Source of the DNA: Psychromonas sp. psych-6C06 | Lineage (GTDB): Bacteria > Pseudomonadota > Gammaproteobacteria > Enterobacterales > Psychromonadaceae | Direction of reading: 5' to 3' | Length of the DNA: 64,000 nt | NCBI RefSeq assembly: GCF_002835465.1 | Contig: NZ_PIZM01000006.1 | Span: 186,001 to 250,000 of the forward strand | In this document: in pieces, positions 8,064 through 16,963 of the stretch | Position numbering within the stretch: position 1 is the first letter of the stretch | How the letters are laid out: each line of letters begins with the position of its first letter | Translations under genes and position numbers: made by a program | Notes under the pieces: model-generated | What the model saw: the letters and a program-made list of their open reading frames with translations, nothing else | Told to the model about the DNA's origin: nothing | Database searches by the model: none

Positions 8064-9856
8064 GTCAGGCTCCGTGTTTTTGTTACGTGCAGAGGAGAAA
8101 TGATGGGAGAAACGCGGAGCAAGGGGTTATTGACCGTGTGATGAAACTCGCTGGCAGCAGTCGGGCTCAATTTCTTTTTGATCAAAGACTCAGTTTGTAC
8201 GCTAGGCTGATGAATATCCATTTTTCGAATACGTGCTTCATCGGTTTGACCTGTCTGTTGATAATCAACAAAGGCTTGATAAATATGTTGCCAAAAATCA
8301 CTTTCATTAAATTGGTAGTGATCTTCAAGTAATGTGGCTAAGTCACTTAAATTAAAGACAAATAGTGTATCAATTACCAGCTCTCTTAAGGCTTCTACAT
8401 CCTCCATCCAATAATATTGATTTGGTTCTGCGTGTTGATAAACCGCTTCTAACGCTAAAAAGTCAGGTGTTAATGCTGGCGTTTTTAAGAAACTGGGCAC
8501 GTACTCTAGGCTTTCGTGAAAATCTCGTAGTGTGATGTGGGTTGGCCAGCCTTGTTGGTGTTGCAAAATTAAGTTTTGTGCATGTGCTTCTAGGGCAATG
8601 CCATGATGTACTAGCAAATGCCAGATAGGTAAAACTGCTGTTTTAATTAATTGTTCTAACCAAGCTTGGCAACCATATTCTTGAATCCACGGATCAATAA
8701 AAGGCAAAGTGTCCTTTTCAATAATGCTAAGTGCAACAAAAGGAACGCTATTCATCGGCGCATGTTTATTCATTAAACTCTCGCGGAAAATAACACCCGT
8801 TTGGCCATCAAGCGCATGTAACCATGCAAGAGGTGATTCATCTGTTTGTGTGCGCATACGAATGCCTGCGTATTCAGGCAACAATGTTATATGCCGCTGT
8901 AGGTATTGATCGCTTTTAACAATCTCTGTTAACCAGTTTGTTAATATTGGTGCCGTGCAAATAGAGTGACTTTCAATGGTGCGTAATGAAGAGGTATTAA
9001 CCATATTCAGCGGTAATTTTATATTGGCCTTTTTAGGTTGGCTGATATTTAATAGAGTACGCACTGAAATACTGGCTTGGTAGTGATCTCCGGCACTGCC
9101 TAAATCGATGATCTCTTTAGTCGCTAGAGGGATAGAGAACTGTGTTTGTAGATTTTGCCATTGCCAAGGGTGAATGGGTAATAAACTATATTTTTCAAAG
9201 GTTGCCTGTGCATCGGTTAAGCGTTGTTGTAATTGCTGATATATATTCTCGCCTAATTCTTGTAACCAGAATAACTGTATGTCCTCGCTATTAAGTTGGT
9301 GTTTTAATAACGCACGATCAACCGCAAGCCAATGAAGCTGAAAAGGATTACGTGATTCGGGGCCATAGTCATGGTGATCTTGCGCAGTAAATCCCGTTCT
9401 GGCTTTGAAACAAGGGTGATACGGATGCCCCTCATCAATGGCAGATTCTAGTTGTGTATAAGGCAATTCACGTCGGCTAGCGAGTCTAGGTAAATTCTGC
9501 TGATTCCAGTTACAAAGCGTGATGGTTTGCATTAATTCTGTGCGTAATTTTTTTTGTAAACAAGCCGTTGTGGGTAACTGCTTCACTAACTCATCGATTT
9601 TTGGTGCGTGCCACTGTTCGCCTATTTTGCAGAATATTTTATCTGCATGTAAACGAATACGCGCAAATCCAGCTATTTTACCCGTCGCCTTATAATCTTG
9701 GTTATTTAGTTGAAAAGTAAATACGCCATGTTGTAGCTGGTAATTAATCACACCTTCAAAAAGTAACGCTTCAATAAGTTGCTTAATAACGCGTTGCTCG
9801 CTGCTTATTTGAGTCACTACTCGGTTCGTTTTAAGCTGATTCAAGGTAGGCCTCAT
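8057..9856 (-). CDS. asbB: NRPS-independent siderophore synthetase (AsbB-like)
   Basis: A 599-residue IucA/IucC-family ligase. In petrobactin synthesis AsbB attaches the second spermidine-containing arm to the citryl intermediate with ATP. Visible signatures are GHPYHPCFKARTGF (about 143-156), HHDYGPESRNPFQLHWLAVDR, LPIHPWQWQ, SISVRTLLNIS, HGIALEAHAQNLIL and LRDFHESLEYV. It overlaps the end of asbA by 26 bases. The ATG at 9856 lacks a clear Shine-Dalgarno; an in-frame TTG at 9844 preceded by GAGG is a possible alternative start. The A/B assignment follows gene order asbA-asbB-asbC and the closer fit of the upstream gene to type A synthetases. Confidence 0.9.
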   Translation of the reverse strand: MRPTLNQLKTNRVVTQISSEQRVIKQLIEALLFEGVINYQLQHGVFTFQLNNQDYKATGKIAGFARIRLHADKIFCKIGEQWHAPKIDELVKQLPTTACLQKKLRTELMQTITLCNWNQQNLPRLASRRELPYTQLESAIDEGHPYHPCFKARTGFTAQDHHDYGPESRNPFQLHWLAVDRALLKHQLNSEDIQLFWLQELGENIYQQLQQRLTDAQATFEKYSLLPIHPWQWQNLQTQFSIPLATKEIIDLGSAGDHYQASISVRTLLNISQPKKANIKLPLNMVNTSSLRTIESHSICTAPILTNWLTEIVKSDQYLQRHITLLPEYAGIRMRTQTDESPLAWLHALDGQTGVIFRESLMNKHAPMNSVPFVALSIIEKDTLPFIDPWIQEYGCQAWLEQLIKTAVLPIWHLLVHHGIALEAHAQNLILQHQQGWPTHITLRDFHESLEYVPSFLKTPALTPDFLALEAVYQHAEPNQYYWMEDVEALRELVIDTLFVFNLSDLATLLEDHYQFNESDFWQHIYQAFVDYQQTGQTDEARIRKMDIHQPSVQTESLIKKKLSPTAASEFHHTVNNPLLRVSPIISPLHVTKTRSLTC

Positions 9857-11690
9857 TTTTGTTGTTCATTAGGTCTATCACCGTTGCCGAAAAGCGGTAA
9901 AGCGGGTTTTTTATCGCGGTATAAATTGCTAATTCTTGGTCTGCTTGTAACTCATCTACATCACTAATACGTGTTAATAAATTTCCTTTACAGGGAATGT
10001 CACGACGCGTTAATAATGATTCTACAAGGGGTATACCAACACTGTTCAATTGCGCTAGTAACTGTTTTAACTTATGTTGCGTGACCTCCAGTAATTCATT
10101 TTCTGAAACTAATTGATCGATTCCAAAACGGTTGATCACTGAAAATAATTGATTAATAAATAAGTAATAGCTGAAGCGATCACAAATCACTTCATCGTCA
10201 TAGAAGAGATCTAAAGTTTTATGCAGGTTGGGCTCCATCGCTAATAATTGTTCGCGTAGATGATTAGAAAGATAGAAGCCTTGGTTATCGCGATAATAAT
10301 AGCGACTTGGTATCCCATCGCTCACATCTAATAGTGAGTTTTGCTGGTGGGCTTCGAGCGCAATACCATAGCTATCATATAGCTTGATAGCAGACTCAAT
10401 TGCACACTGCCAATAAGCATCAAACCATTGCAAACTGGCTTCTCTTTTGCTGATATTGCTTTTACTGGCCAGCGTTGTAATGATTTTTGTTAATGGTGAA
10501 TCTTCCGTTGGATTTAACGGCGCTTGCATTAAGGCCGCAATAGATTGCACGTTGACACTTTTACTGTCTGAATTTGCACCTGCATAAAAAGGATTTTCTC
10601 TGATGATAAGTTCAAAACCACTCTCTACTTTTTCAGGCAAGGTTAAAGTCATATAAGCGGGATCATCGATCGTATTAAAATGTGGGATAGTGTCTGAGAA
10701 ATCATGATTGCGTAGCAAATTCCCCATGTTTAACCCTGCGTCGAGTTCATGCTCCATATTTTTACGTAATGAATTAGTGATTTTGACTGGGATAGACAAC
10801 TTGATCATGAACGGCAGATCATCACAATAGAGTGTTCGTACTGAAGAGGTCGGTGTAAAAGTTGCTCCCATTGCGCCAACATCTGTGATTGCTCCCTGTG
10901 TGATTAACGTTTTAATGTCGTCTTGATGTAATAACCATTGTGCTTGAAGTGGATGTACCGGAATAAGTTGTTGTGTATCGTTGAGTGATGCTAGTCGCTC
11001 TTTATTAGGCGCTTTATCGACGATAAGCTGAATAATATCCGCTGCTGTTTCTGGCAAAATAGAGGATTCACGCACTAATGTGCGGTCTACTGCAAAAAAA
11101 TGCAATTGAAATTCAGACGCCAGCTCTGGCGTGTAATGTTGATGTTGCCACTGATGAATTCCCTGTCGAGACTTCGGAGTTGGGTGTAGCCAATGACCAA
11201 AAAGTATTGATTGCTCAGAATTAATAAAAGAAGGGGTCTGCAGTGACGGATCTTCAAAGCGTGCCGCAATATAATCTTGCATCACTTGATGGCTTTCTAG
11301 CGTGCGTGCCAGTAGCTCCATTTTATTTTGGTTCAGTGATTCACTGCAATGAACGTCATCTGCATGGTAAATGTTGTTAATTAATAACAAAATAGTGGAA
11401 AGATGATCAATCGCTTGCCATTGCCAATGGTTATTCTTTTTCTGGTAGACATCACTAACAACATGGCGACCAACGAGTGAATAATAGGTCAGCCCTATTG
11501 CTAAGGAAGTCTCCACATTGTTTAGTTGTAACTCTAAAACGTAAAACGTATCAGGACTAAAAGATAAGCTTGTTTTTTGTTGCCAGTCACTATTGATATG
11601 CAATACGCCCGCATCAATTTCTCTTAAGTAACAATTTATAAATGATTGAAATGAAGCATTATTTGCTATTTTTTCAGCAACTACAGTCAT
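9831..11690 (-). CDS. asbA: NRPS-independent siderophore synthetase (AsbA-like, citrate-amine ligase)
   Basis: A 619-residue IucA/IucC-family enzyme, first gene of the operon. AsbA (type A) condenses citrate with the N8 amine of spermidine. Motifs: GHWLHPTPKSRQG (165-177), FQLHFFAVDRTLV, LIPVHPLQAQWLL, SSVRTLYCDDLPFMIKLS, KITNSLRKNMEHELDAG and YGIALEAHQQNSLL. The start lies about 40 bases downstream of a near-perfect Fur box. Seven genes follow on the same strand with gaps or overlaps of a few bases down to aguB, so the whole route from amine supply to aryl arm is one iron-controlled unit. Confidence 0.92.
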   Translation of the reverse strand: MTVVAEKIANNASFQSFINCYLREIDAGVLHINSDWQQKTSLSFSPDTFYVLELQLNNVETSLAIGLTYYSLVGRHVVSDVYQKKNNHWQWQAIDHLSTILLLINNIYHADDVHCSESLNQNKMELLARTLESHQVMQDYIAARFEDPSLQTPSFINSEQSILFGHWLHPTPKSRQGIHQWQHQHYTPELASEFQLHFFAVDRTLVRESSILPETAADIIQLIVDKAPNKERLASLNDTQQLIPVHPLQAQWLLHQDDIKTLITQGAITDVGAMGATFTPTSSVRTLYCDDLPFMIKLSIPVKITNSLRKNMEHELDAGLNMGNLLRNHDFSDTIPHFNTIDDPAYMTLTLPEKVESGFELIIRENPFYAGANSDSKSVNVQSIAALMQAPLNPTEDSPLTKIITTLASKSNISKREASLQWFDAYWQCAIESAIKLYDSYGIALEAHQQNSLLDVSDGIPSRYYYRDNQGFYLSNHLREQLLAMEPNLHKTLDLFYDDEVICDRFSYYLFINQLFSVINRFGIDQLVSENELLEVTQHKLKQLLAQLNSVGIPLVESLLTRRDIPCKGNLLTRISDVDELQADQELAIYTAIKNPLYRFSATVIDLMNNKNEAYLESA

Positions 11691-11729
11691 TTTATCTTCC
11701 CTGTTTTATTAAATAATATTGGCAGGCAT

Positions 11730-11748
11730 ACTAATGATAATCATTATC
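11730..11748 (-). promoter_or_regulatory. Fur box of the asb operon
   Basis: ACTAATGATAATCATTATC matches the Fur consensus at 17 of 19 positions and is nearly palindromic. It lies about 40 bases upstream of asbA and is the only clear operator in the 209-base gap to the MATE gene. It should therefore control the seven-gene asb-agu operon. Confidence 0.9.
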
Positions 11749-11854
11749 ACTTTCAAAAGGTTTTACAATTGTTACTTTATTTCTGCTGGCGAATAAGCAA
11801 AGGCAGGCTTTTCCGGATAAATATCTATTATAGAAGGGGATTTAGAGGAAAATT

Positions 11855-11893
11855 TCCCCTTTGAAAACAGTGAAAATATGCTTCAAAGGGGGA
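11855..11893 (-). terminator. Hairpin after the MATE gene, possible terminator
   Basis: Arms TCCCCTTTGAA (11855-11865) and TTCAAAGGGGGA (11882-11893) form an 11-bp stem just after the MATE stop on the minus strand. The following minus-strand bases are only moderately T-rich, so termination may be partial. Confidence 0.5.
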
Positions 11894-11899
11894 GGTGAA

Positions 11900-13243
11900 T
11901 TAGGTAACTTTCGGCCAATGACGATAGCAAAACCAAAGTGCAATTAGAAAAGCCAGCCACTCTGCAATGGGCAATGCAATTAAGAAAAGAAATGCAGAGT
12001 CGTGTTGTTCAAATAACAAATAGCAGATGAGCAAAAGCGTTATCGGTAGTATTAACCCCCTTAATAAAGCGATGATCGTAGAAGGGGCCGGCTGATGAAT
12101 CGCGGTTAAATAACAGCTTAAGATAATATTTAACCCATTCACTAAAAATAAAGGCCAAATTAAAAGAATAAGTTGTGAGGTCATCACTGCAACATTGTCA
12201 GCATCATGATTTAAAAACCATGATATAGCGGTTTGTTGCCAAATTAGAATCAGCAAAATAATCAATACACCGAGTGCCAATGTAGTACTAATAGCGGTAA
12301 GTAAAAATTGGCGCATTCGCAGTATGTTTTTAGCTCCAAAATTTTGGCTAACCAATAGATGCAACGCATCAGCAATACCGTAACTCAGCATCACACTCAG
12401 GAAAATAAAGTAATTAACGACGGTAAAAGCAGCTACGCCATCAATGCCTAAGCGAGAAATCAGTAATATGTTAAGTAATAAAAATAGCAAGCCAACGGAG
12501 GCTTCGTTAACAAACTCTGAAATACCGTTATAGGCGGAACGAAGAAACATATGCCAATCACGTTTTTCTAGTGCGAATATCAAGGTCTTTCTGGGGCTGA
12601 TAAAATATCGCGCTAAGATTAAAAATTGTATTAATTGCGCGATAGCAGTGGCATAGGCTGCGCCAACCAAGCCTAAGTCTAAGCCTAAAATAAACCACGC
12701 ATCCAAGACAATATTTACCACTGCACCGCTTACTAAGGCGGTTGTCGCTAATTTAAGATGGTCGTCGGCGCGAACAAAATAATACAGCACCATGGTAAGT
12801 AACTGGAGAATAAATACCCATCGAATAACTGAAAAATAGCTCTGAACTAAATCGACCATTGACTCTGGAACATTCAGTAAGCTGAAAAGTTGTGTTTCGA
12901 AAATCAGACTTAATAATGAAAAAAACAGGGTGATCAGCACTACGGCGATCAATGATTGACTAAAGATCTTTGAAGCGGAAGGTGTATCCTGTTCGCCAAT
13001 AAACTTTCCTGCACTTACCGCGCCTCCGATCGCAATCATCAAAGCCACAGATATCATCAGCGTAAAGTAGGGCATTAATAGTGTAATCGCGGCTAGCGCA
13101 TTAGCACCGACTGCATTACCGACAAAAATACCATCAACTAAACTTGCTGTTGTAATGGCAACGAGGCCAATAATAGAGGGCAGTACATAATAAAAAAAGG
13201 TACTAACTATACGTCCTGTTAATACAGGGCTAGTGCTTTGCAT
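11900..13243 (-). CDS. MATE-family efflux transporter, candidate siderophore exporter
   Basis: About 447 residues with 12 predicted membrane helices and two repeated MatE halves. The N-terminal segment SIIGLVAITTASLVDGIFVGNAVGANALAA is the typical first-helix signature of Na+ or H+-coupled multidrug/toxin extrusion proteins. An in-frame start exists at 13288, but the ATG at 13243 has AGGA at 9-base spacing and gives a normal MATE N-terminus. It sits immediately upstream of asbA on the same strand, with a hairpin and the asb Fur box in between, so it is probably a separate transcript. Its position suggests export of petrobactin. The Bacillus exporter ApeX is of a different (MFS) family, so this role is only an inference. 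Confidence 0.85.
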   Translation of the reverse strand: MQSTSPVLTGRIVSTFFYYVLPSIIGLVAITTASLVDGIFVGNAVGANALAAITLLMPYFTLMISVALMIAIGGAVSAGKFIGEQDTPSASKIFSQSLIAVVLITLFFSLLSLIFETQLFSLLNVPESMVDLVQSYFSVIRWVFILQLLTMVLYYFVRADDHLKLATTALVSGAVVNIVLDAWFILGLDLGLVGAAYATAIAQLIQFLILARYFISPRKTLIFALEKRDWHMFLRSAYNGISEFVNEASVGLLFLLLNILLISRLGIDGVAAFTVVNYFIFLSVMLSYGIADALHLLVSQNFGAKNILRMRQFLLTAISTTLALGVLIILLILIWQQTAISWFLNHDADNVAVMTSQLILLIWPLFLVNGLNIILSCYLTAIHQPAPSTIIALLRGLILPITLLLICYLLFEQHDSAFLFLIALPIAEWLAFLIALWFCYRHWPKVT

Positions 13244-13407
13244 ACAAAAATATCCTAATAGAACAACCGCTATTTTGAGCGAACTCAAAAGGGAAGTGTG
13301 AATAATATTGGCTGACTGTTAGCCCTGCTGGGTAGGTAACTCCCCTGTGGGTTTAGTCATAAAATGTGTTTAATGGGCGAGTTAACGTGAGTCTTTACAT
13401 TTTAAGT

Positions 13408-13459
13408 AACCTGTATTTTTATAAATAGAAGAGGATAAAAAATACAGGTTTTATTTTTT
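13408..13459 (+). terminator. Orphan plus-strand terminator in the MATE/regulator intergenic region
   Basis: A 13-bp perfect stem, AACCTGTATTTTT (13408-13420) with AAAAATACAGGTT (13438-13450), is followed by TTATTTTTT. It has the form of a Rho-independent terminator for plus-strand transcription. The two flanking genes point away from each other, so no annotated gene reads into it. The gap 13244-13604 otherwise holds the Fur-like site at 13552 and no ORF that I trust. Confidence 0.75.
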
Positions 13460-13551
13460 ATCCATAAAAATCAGATAGTAACGATACGCTTTATTTTTAT
13501 GTTCTCCCAAAACTGGCGCCATGATATAAATATAAAAAATATATTGCAAAC

Positions 13552-13570
13552 GATATTGATTCTTATTATT
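13552..13570 (+). promoter_or_regulatory. Fur-box-like site before the orphan response regulator
   Basis: GATATTGATTCTTATTATT matches the Fur consensus at about 14 of 19 positions. It lies about 35 bases before the response-regulator start. It is weaker than the asb and TonB boxes, but iron control would fit the neighbourhood. Confidence 0.55.
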
Positions 13571-13604
13571 GTTAATAGAAGAGAAAATATTAAAGGATTG
13601 TACT

Positions 13605-14288
13605 GTGTCAAATAGCAAGGTGCTTATCATTGATGATGACGCCAAATTCAGTGAAAAATTATCTGCTGTATTACAAGATAACGGTTTTGATGTTGAGCAA
13701 AGTTATTCTAGTGAAGAGGGATTAATCGAAGCAAAAATGTCGCATTTTCAATTGATTATGGTGGCGACCATCTTACCTGCGTTAGATGGTTTTTTTGTAT
13801 TAGAAAAGTTACGTAAACAAAGCGATATCCCGGTTATTATGCTGTGTAATCGAGATTGTGAGCAGTTGCGCCTTGAGGGCTACAGAAAGGGAGCAGATGA
13901 TTATTTAGTTAAATCATTTAGTTTCACTGAGATAATGGTACGTATTCAAACTTTATTGAGACGTACTTTAGGTGTCCCTTTTAGTCAATCTGAGAAGCTA
14001 GAGTGCAACGGGTTAATGCTTCAAAAACGCGAGCAATTAGTGTGTTATGACAATAAAAATATCATTCTTACACCAATTGAATTTAGATTACTTTGGACCT
14101 TAGTCGACAGTCGCAAGCAAGTATTAAGTAAGCCCTATTTGTATCAAATTGTTTTAGATCGACCCTTTAAACCCTTTGATCGCACGCTAGATATGCACCT
14201 CAGTCGTATTCGTAAAAAGCTGGTGGAAATTGGCATGAATGGCGATTGTTTACGCACAATTCATGGCAAAGGTTACCGCTTTTCTTAG
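13605..14288 (+). CDS. OmpR-type response regulator with a degenerate receiver domain
   Basis: A 227-residue two-domain protein: receiver (about 5-118) and winged-helix DNA-binding domain (about 130-226, with TPIEFRLLWTLVD and RTLDMHLSRIRKKL). The acidic triad Asp10-Asp12 is present, but the phospho-acceptor Asp in the LxxLDxxLP motif is Ala54 (LIMVATILP). The conserved switch Thr is Cys81 and the usual KPF is KSF (103-105). The protein therefore probably works without phosphorylation, and no histidine kinase gene is adjacent. The GTG at 13605 is chosen because AAAGGA lies 7 bases upstream; an in-frame TTG at 13569 overlaps the Fur-like site. It may be an iron-linked regulator of the siderophore genes, by context only. 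Confidence 0.87.
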   Translation: MSNSKVLIIDDDAKFSEKLSAVLQDNGFDVEQSYSSEEGLIEAKMSHFQLIMVATILPALDGFFVLEKLRKQSDIPVIMLCNRDCEQLRLEGYRKGADDYLVKSFSFTEIMVRIQTLLRRTLGVPFSQSEKLECNGLMLQKREQLVCYDNKNIILTPIEFRLLWTLVDSRKQVLSKPYLYQIVLDRPFKPFDRTLDMHLSRIRKKLVEIGMNGDCLRTIHGKGYRFS

Positions 14289-14354
14289 CCTAAGTGCTGA
14301 TTTTGCCCAAATGGCTCTTTTACGAAAAACGTTATCTTTTTTATGGCTAGGGCA

Positions 14355-14385
14355 GATCCTCGCGAGAGGATCCTTCTCGTTTTTA
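14355..14385 (+). terminator. Terminator after the response regulator
   Basis: GATCCTC-GCGA-GAGGATC (14355-14372) forms a short GC-containing stem-loop, followed after a few bases by a T-run (CGTTTTTATT). It lies between convergent genes and may serve both. Confidence 0.65.
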
Positions 14386-14386
14386 T

Positions 14387-14890
14387 TCATCGGTATGAAT
14401 TAAAGTAATCGAGTTGAACTGGGTATTTAAGCGCTTTAGGGCGTAACGCTTGTACTTCTTTAATCACTTTTTCAGCAGGCCAACCAAAGGCTAAAAGAAT
14501 CAAACCAATTACCAAACCAGTTCGACCTGAGCCACCTTTACAATGTACTGCAACGGTGCCTTTATTATGGATAACTTGCAGGATCTCTTCTTTATGTTGG
14601 TGCCACTTATCTTCAAATGCTTTTTCTGGCGCAGCATCATCTAAAATAGGCAGTTGTAACCATCTAATATCATGCTGTGCACATTGTTCTGGTAACGATT
14701 GTGCATTATTTTTATGACGCTCTTCATCAAACATTAACGTTAACAGCATGTTTGTGCCTGCCTTTTTTAATGTACTTATTGAGGCGTCTAATGAAGCATC
14801 TTTAGTGCCAGGGCAAGGGGTGAAAATAAGTTGAGCGCCATTCTCTAGTGTTAAAATATCGTAAGGGTGTATTTGCATGGTAATGTCCAT
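14387..14890 (-). CDS. Dual-specificity/tyrosine phosphatase-like protein in the arsenic operon
   Basis: About 167 residues with the Cys-based phosphatase signature HCKGGSGRTG (HCx5R), preceded by VAV and followed by a hydrophobic helix. The general-acid Asp could lie in the segment around QLPILDDAAPE. The start chosen (14890) lies one base beyond the acr3 stop; an ATG at 14878 is an alternative. It is the third gene of a minus-strand set with Acr3 and ArsC-ArsR, and phosphatases of this kind recur in arsenic islands. Whether it acts on protein phosphotyrosine, phosphorylated sugars or arsenate compounds cannot be told from the sequence. Confidence 0.78.
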   Translation of the reverse strand: MDITMQIHPYDILTLENGAQLIFTPCPGTKDASLDASISTLKKAGTNMLLTLMFDEERHKNNAQSLPEQCAQHDIRWLQLPILDDAAPEKAFEDKWHQHKEEILQVIHNKGTVAVHCKGGSGRTGLVIGLILLAFGWPAEKVIKEVQALRPKALKYPVQLDYFNSYR

Positions 14891-14891
14891 T

Positions 14892-15905
14892 TTATTTAAA
14901 CCAATGTTGTGTGCGATTAATGATAGCAACCAGTGAAAGCATGATCGGTACTTCGACTAAGACACCAACGACAGTGGCAAGTGCTGCGCCTGAGTGTAAG
15001 CCGAAGAGCGAAATAGCAACGGCTACTGCGAGCTCAAAGAAGTTAGAGGTACCAATTAAACTCGCTGGGCCTGCGATGTTATGAGCTAATTTCATCCATT
15101 TTGCGATGGCATAAGTGATAATGAAAATAGCAAACGTTTGAAGTGTGAGTGGAATGGCGATCAACAAGATGGTGAGTGGTTGGGCAATAATCGTTTCTGC
15201 TTGAAAACCAAAGAGTAAAGCGACAGTTGCTAATAAACCGATCATCGACCAAGGCTTCATTTTCTGCAGTAAAGACGGCAGCGCATCACTACCGCGTTTA
15301 TTGAGTATTTTTCTGGTTAATACACCGGCAATTAACGGTAATAGAACATACAAAATGACAGAGTAGAGTAAGGTTTCCCAAGGCACCTGAATATCACTGA
15401 CACCAAGTAAAAAGGCAGAAAGTGGGGCAAAGGCAAAAATCATAATGATATCGTTTACAGACACTTGAACTAGGGTGTAGTTAGGATCGCCTTTCGTAAG
15501 CTGTGACCAGACAAAAACCATGGCTGTACAGGGGGCAACACCGAGCAATATCATACCTGCAATATATTCTTGGGCAGAAGCTGGGTCTACAAAGTCGATA
15601 AAGAAAACACGGAAAAATAACCAGCCAATTGCGGCCATCGTAAAGGGCTTAATAAGCCAGTTAACGATCACGGTTAAAATAAGTCCCTTAGGGCTTTTAC
15701 CTACATTTTTAATCGCTGAAAAGTCTATTTGTACCATCATTGGATAAATCATTACCCAGATACAAAGCGCAATCACAATATTGACATGCGCAATTTCTAA
15801 GTTAGCAATTTGTTGAAAAATAGCGGGTTGCCATAAGCCCAATAACACGCCTGTAGCGATACTTATTGCTACCCAGACAGAAAGATAACGTTCAAATATC
15901 CCCAT
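14892..15905 (-). CDS. acr3: Arsenite efflux permease Acr3
   Basis: A 337-residue inner-membrane transporter of the BASS superfamily with 10 hydrophobic segments. Family hallmarks include the start [19 protein letters not shown], the [17 protein letters not shown] segment containing the functional Cys, and [18 protein letters not shown]. It exports As(III) using the proton-motive force. The ATG at 15905 has AAGGAA at a proper distance; a start at 15944 would overlap the upstream gene. It lies between the ArsC-ArsR fusion and a phosphatase gene, forming a compact arsenic-resistance operon. Confidence 0.93.
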   Translation of the reverse strand: MGIFERYLSVWVAISIATGVLLGLWQPAIFQQIANLEIAHVNIVIALCIWVMIYPMMVQIDFSAIKNVGKSPKGLILTVIVNWLIKPFTMAAIGWLFFRVFFIDFVDPASAQEYIAGMILLGVAPCTAMVFVWSQLTKGDPNYTLVQVSVNDIIMIFAFAPLSAFLLGVSDIQVPWETLLYSVILYVLLPLIAGVLTRKILNKRGSDALPSLLQKMKPWSMIGLLATVALLFGFQAETIIAQPLTILLIAIPLTLQTFAIFIITYAIAKWMKLAHNIAGPASLIGTSNFFELAVAVAISLFGLHSGAALATVVGVLVEVPIMLSLVAIINRTQHWFK

Positions 15906-15934
15906 CTTAATTTCCTTAATCATTAATGTATCAA

Positions 15935-16726
15935 TTAGCCACAAATAGCGACTTTATTAGGGCGAGTTTGCATCTTTGCTAAACGCTGTAATGACTCGCT
16001 GATAAGCGAACAGTTGTTTTCTGTTGTTTGTGCGATGACGGATTTAGCCCATTGTGGTAACTCATAATTAATGCGATAAAATACCCATTGTCCATGCTTT
16101 CTTGTGCTGAGAATGTTTGCTTTTTTTAATACCGCGAGGTTACGTGAAACTTTCGGTTGGCTATCTTCTTGTAGCGCATGCATTAATTCACACACGCAAA
16201 GCTCACCATGGTAATGGGTGAGCATTAGCGTCTTTAAACGAATATCGTCGGTTAAACACTTATAAAAAGAGATCGGATCAAAAGTTGACTCTGTTTCTTT
16301 ATTCGAATCTGATTTAGATACAATTAATAGAAACATAGATATGCGGCTATTTAATTCATTCAGTGTGCTTATAAAAGGGTTATCAGTTAAACGTGTTTTT
16401 GGATCTGGGAAATCCCAGGCTAATTGTTGTATGGCACCTGGATAATGCCGACATTCATTATTCGCTTTATCGCAAAGAGTGATCACGTAATCAAACTGCT
16501 TTCCTGAAAATTCACTGATGTTTTGTGATTTAAGATCTTTGCTTGATAAGCCAAAAACCTCAATTGCATTAAGCGCGCGCTCATCAATTTTTTCAGGGTG
16601 AGTGCCTGCACTATAAACCTCAAATTTATCAGCTGCCTTAAAGCGCAATAATGCTTCTGCCATTTGCGAGCGAGCAGAGTTGCCTGTACATAGGAATAGA
16701 ACACTTATTTTTTTATTTTGGGACAT
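15935..16726 (-). CDS. ArsC-ArsR fusion: arsenate reductase plus arsenic-sensing repressor
   Basis: One 263-residue protein (numbered from the ATG at 16726). Residues about 6-135 are a low-molecular-weight phosphatase-type arsenate reductase with the active-site loop [11 protein letters not shown] (Cys13), DKANNEC and WDFPDP. Residues about 150-240 are an ArsR/SmtB winged helix with [12 protein letters not shown], whose Cys177 and Cys179 form the CxC arsenite-binding motif, and [14 protein letters not shown] as the recognition region. It leads the acr3 operon, so the repressor, its reductase and the efflux pump are co-expressed. An in-frame upstream start at 16738 is possible. Confidence 0.9.
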   Translation of the reverse strand: MSQNKKISVLFLCTGNSARSQMAEALLRFKAADKFEVYSAGTHPEKIDERALNAIEVFGLSSKDLKSQNISEFSGKQFDYVITLCDKANNECRHYPGAIQQLAWDFPDPKTRLTDNPFISTLNELNSRISMFLLIVSKSDSNKETESTFDPISFYKCLTDDIRLKTLMLTHYHGELCVCELMHALQEDSQPKVSRNLAVLKKANILSTRKHGQWVFYRINYELPQWAKSVIAQTTENNCSLISESLQRLAKMQTRPNKVAICG

Positions 16727-16743
16727 AAAAACTCTCACAGGAA

Positions 16744-16770
16744 TGTTATATTCGATATAGTGTATATATG
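16744..16770 (-). promoter_or_regulatory. Candidate promoter/ArsR operator of the arsenic operon
   Basis: The 20-45 bases before the ArsC-ArsR start hold overlapping AT-rich dyads, with TATATTCGATATA at 16747-16759 followed by GTGTATATATG. ArsR repressors bind AT-rich imperfect palindromes over their own promoters, so this is the most likely operator. It is a weak pattern call. Confidence 0.35.
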
Positions 16771-16963
16771 TTTTGTTGTATGTTCAATGCGAAGGGGTAA
16801 TTAAGTATATTAGCCACTATGGAACCCTTGAAATGCCAAGTGACAAGCATTGTTGATAACGAATAGCAGTGCTCTTTTATTATTTTCCGTGTAGGAAAGG
16901 TGAGCATGGCGAGTTTAAAAAAATGTTGGTCACTATTCTTTTTTACAGTGGCGAGAGCGACGG

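Noticed and set aside
9779-9967. Plus-strand frames of 60-130 codons opposite the asb, agu, gad, aas and pdxY genes
   Set aside because: They are shadows of well-supported genes, with no ribosome sites, no domain features and atypical composition.
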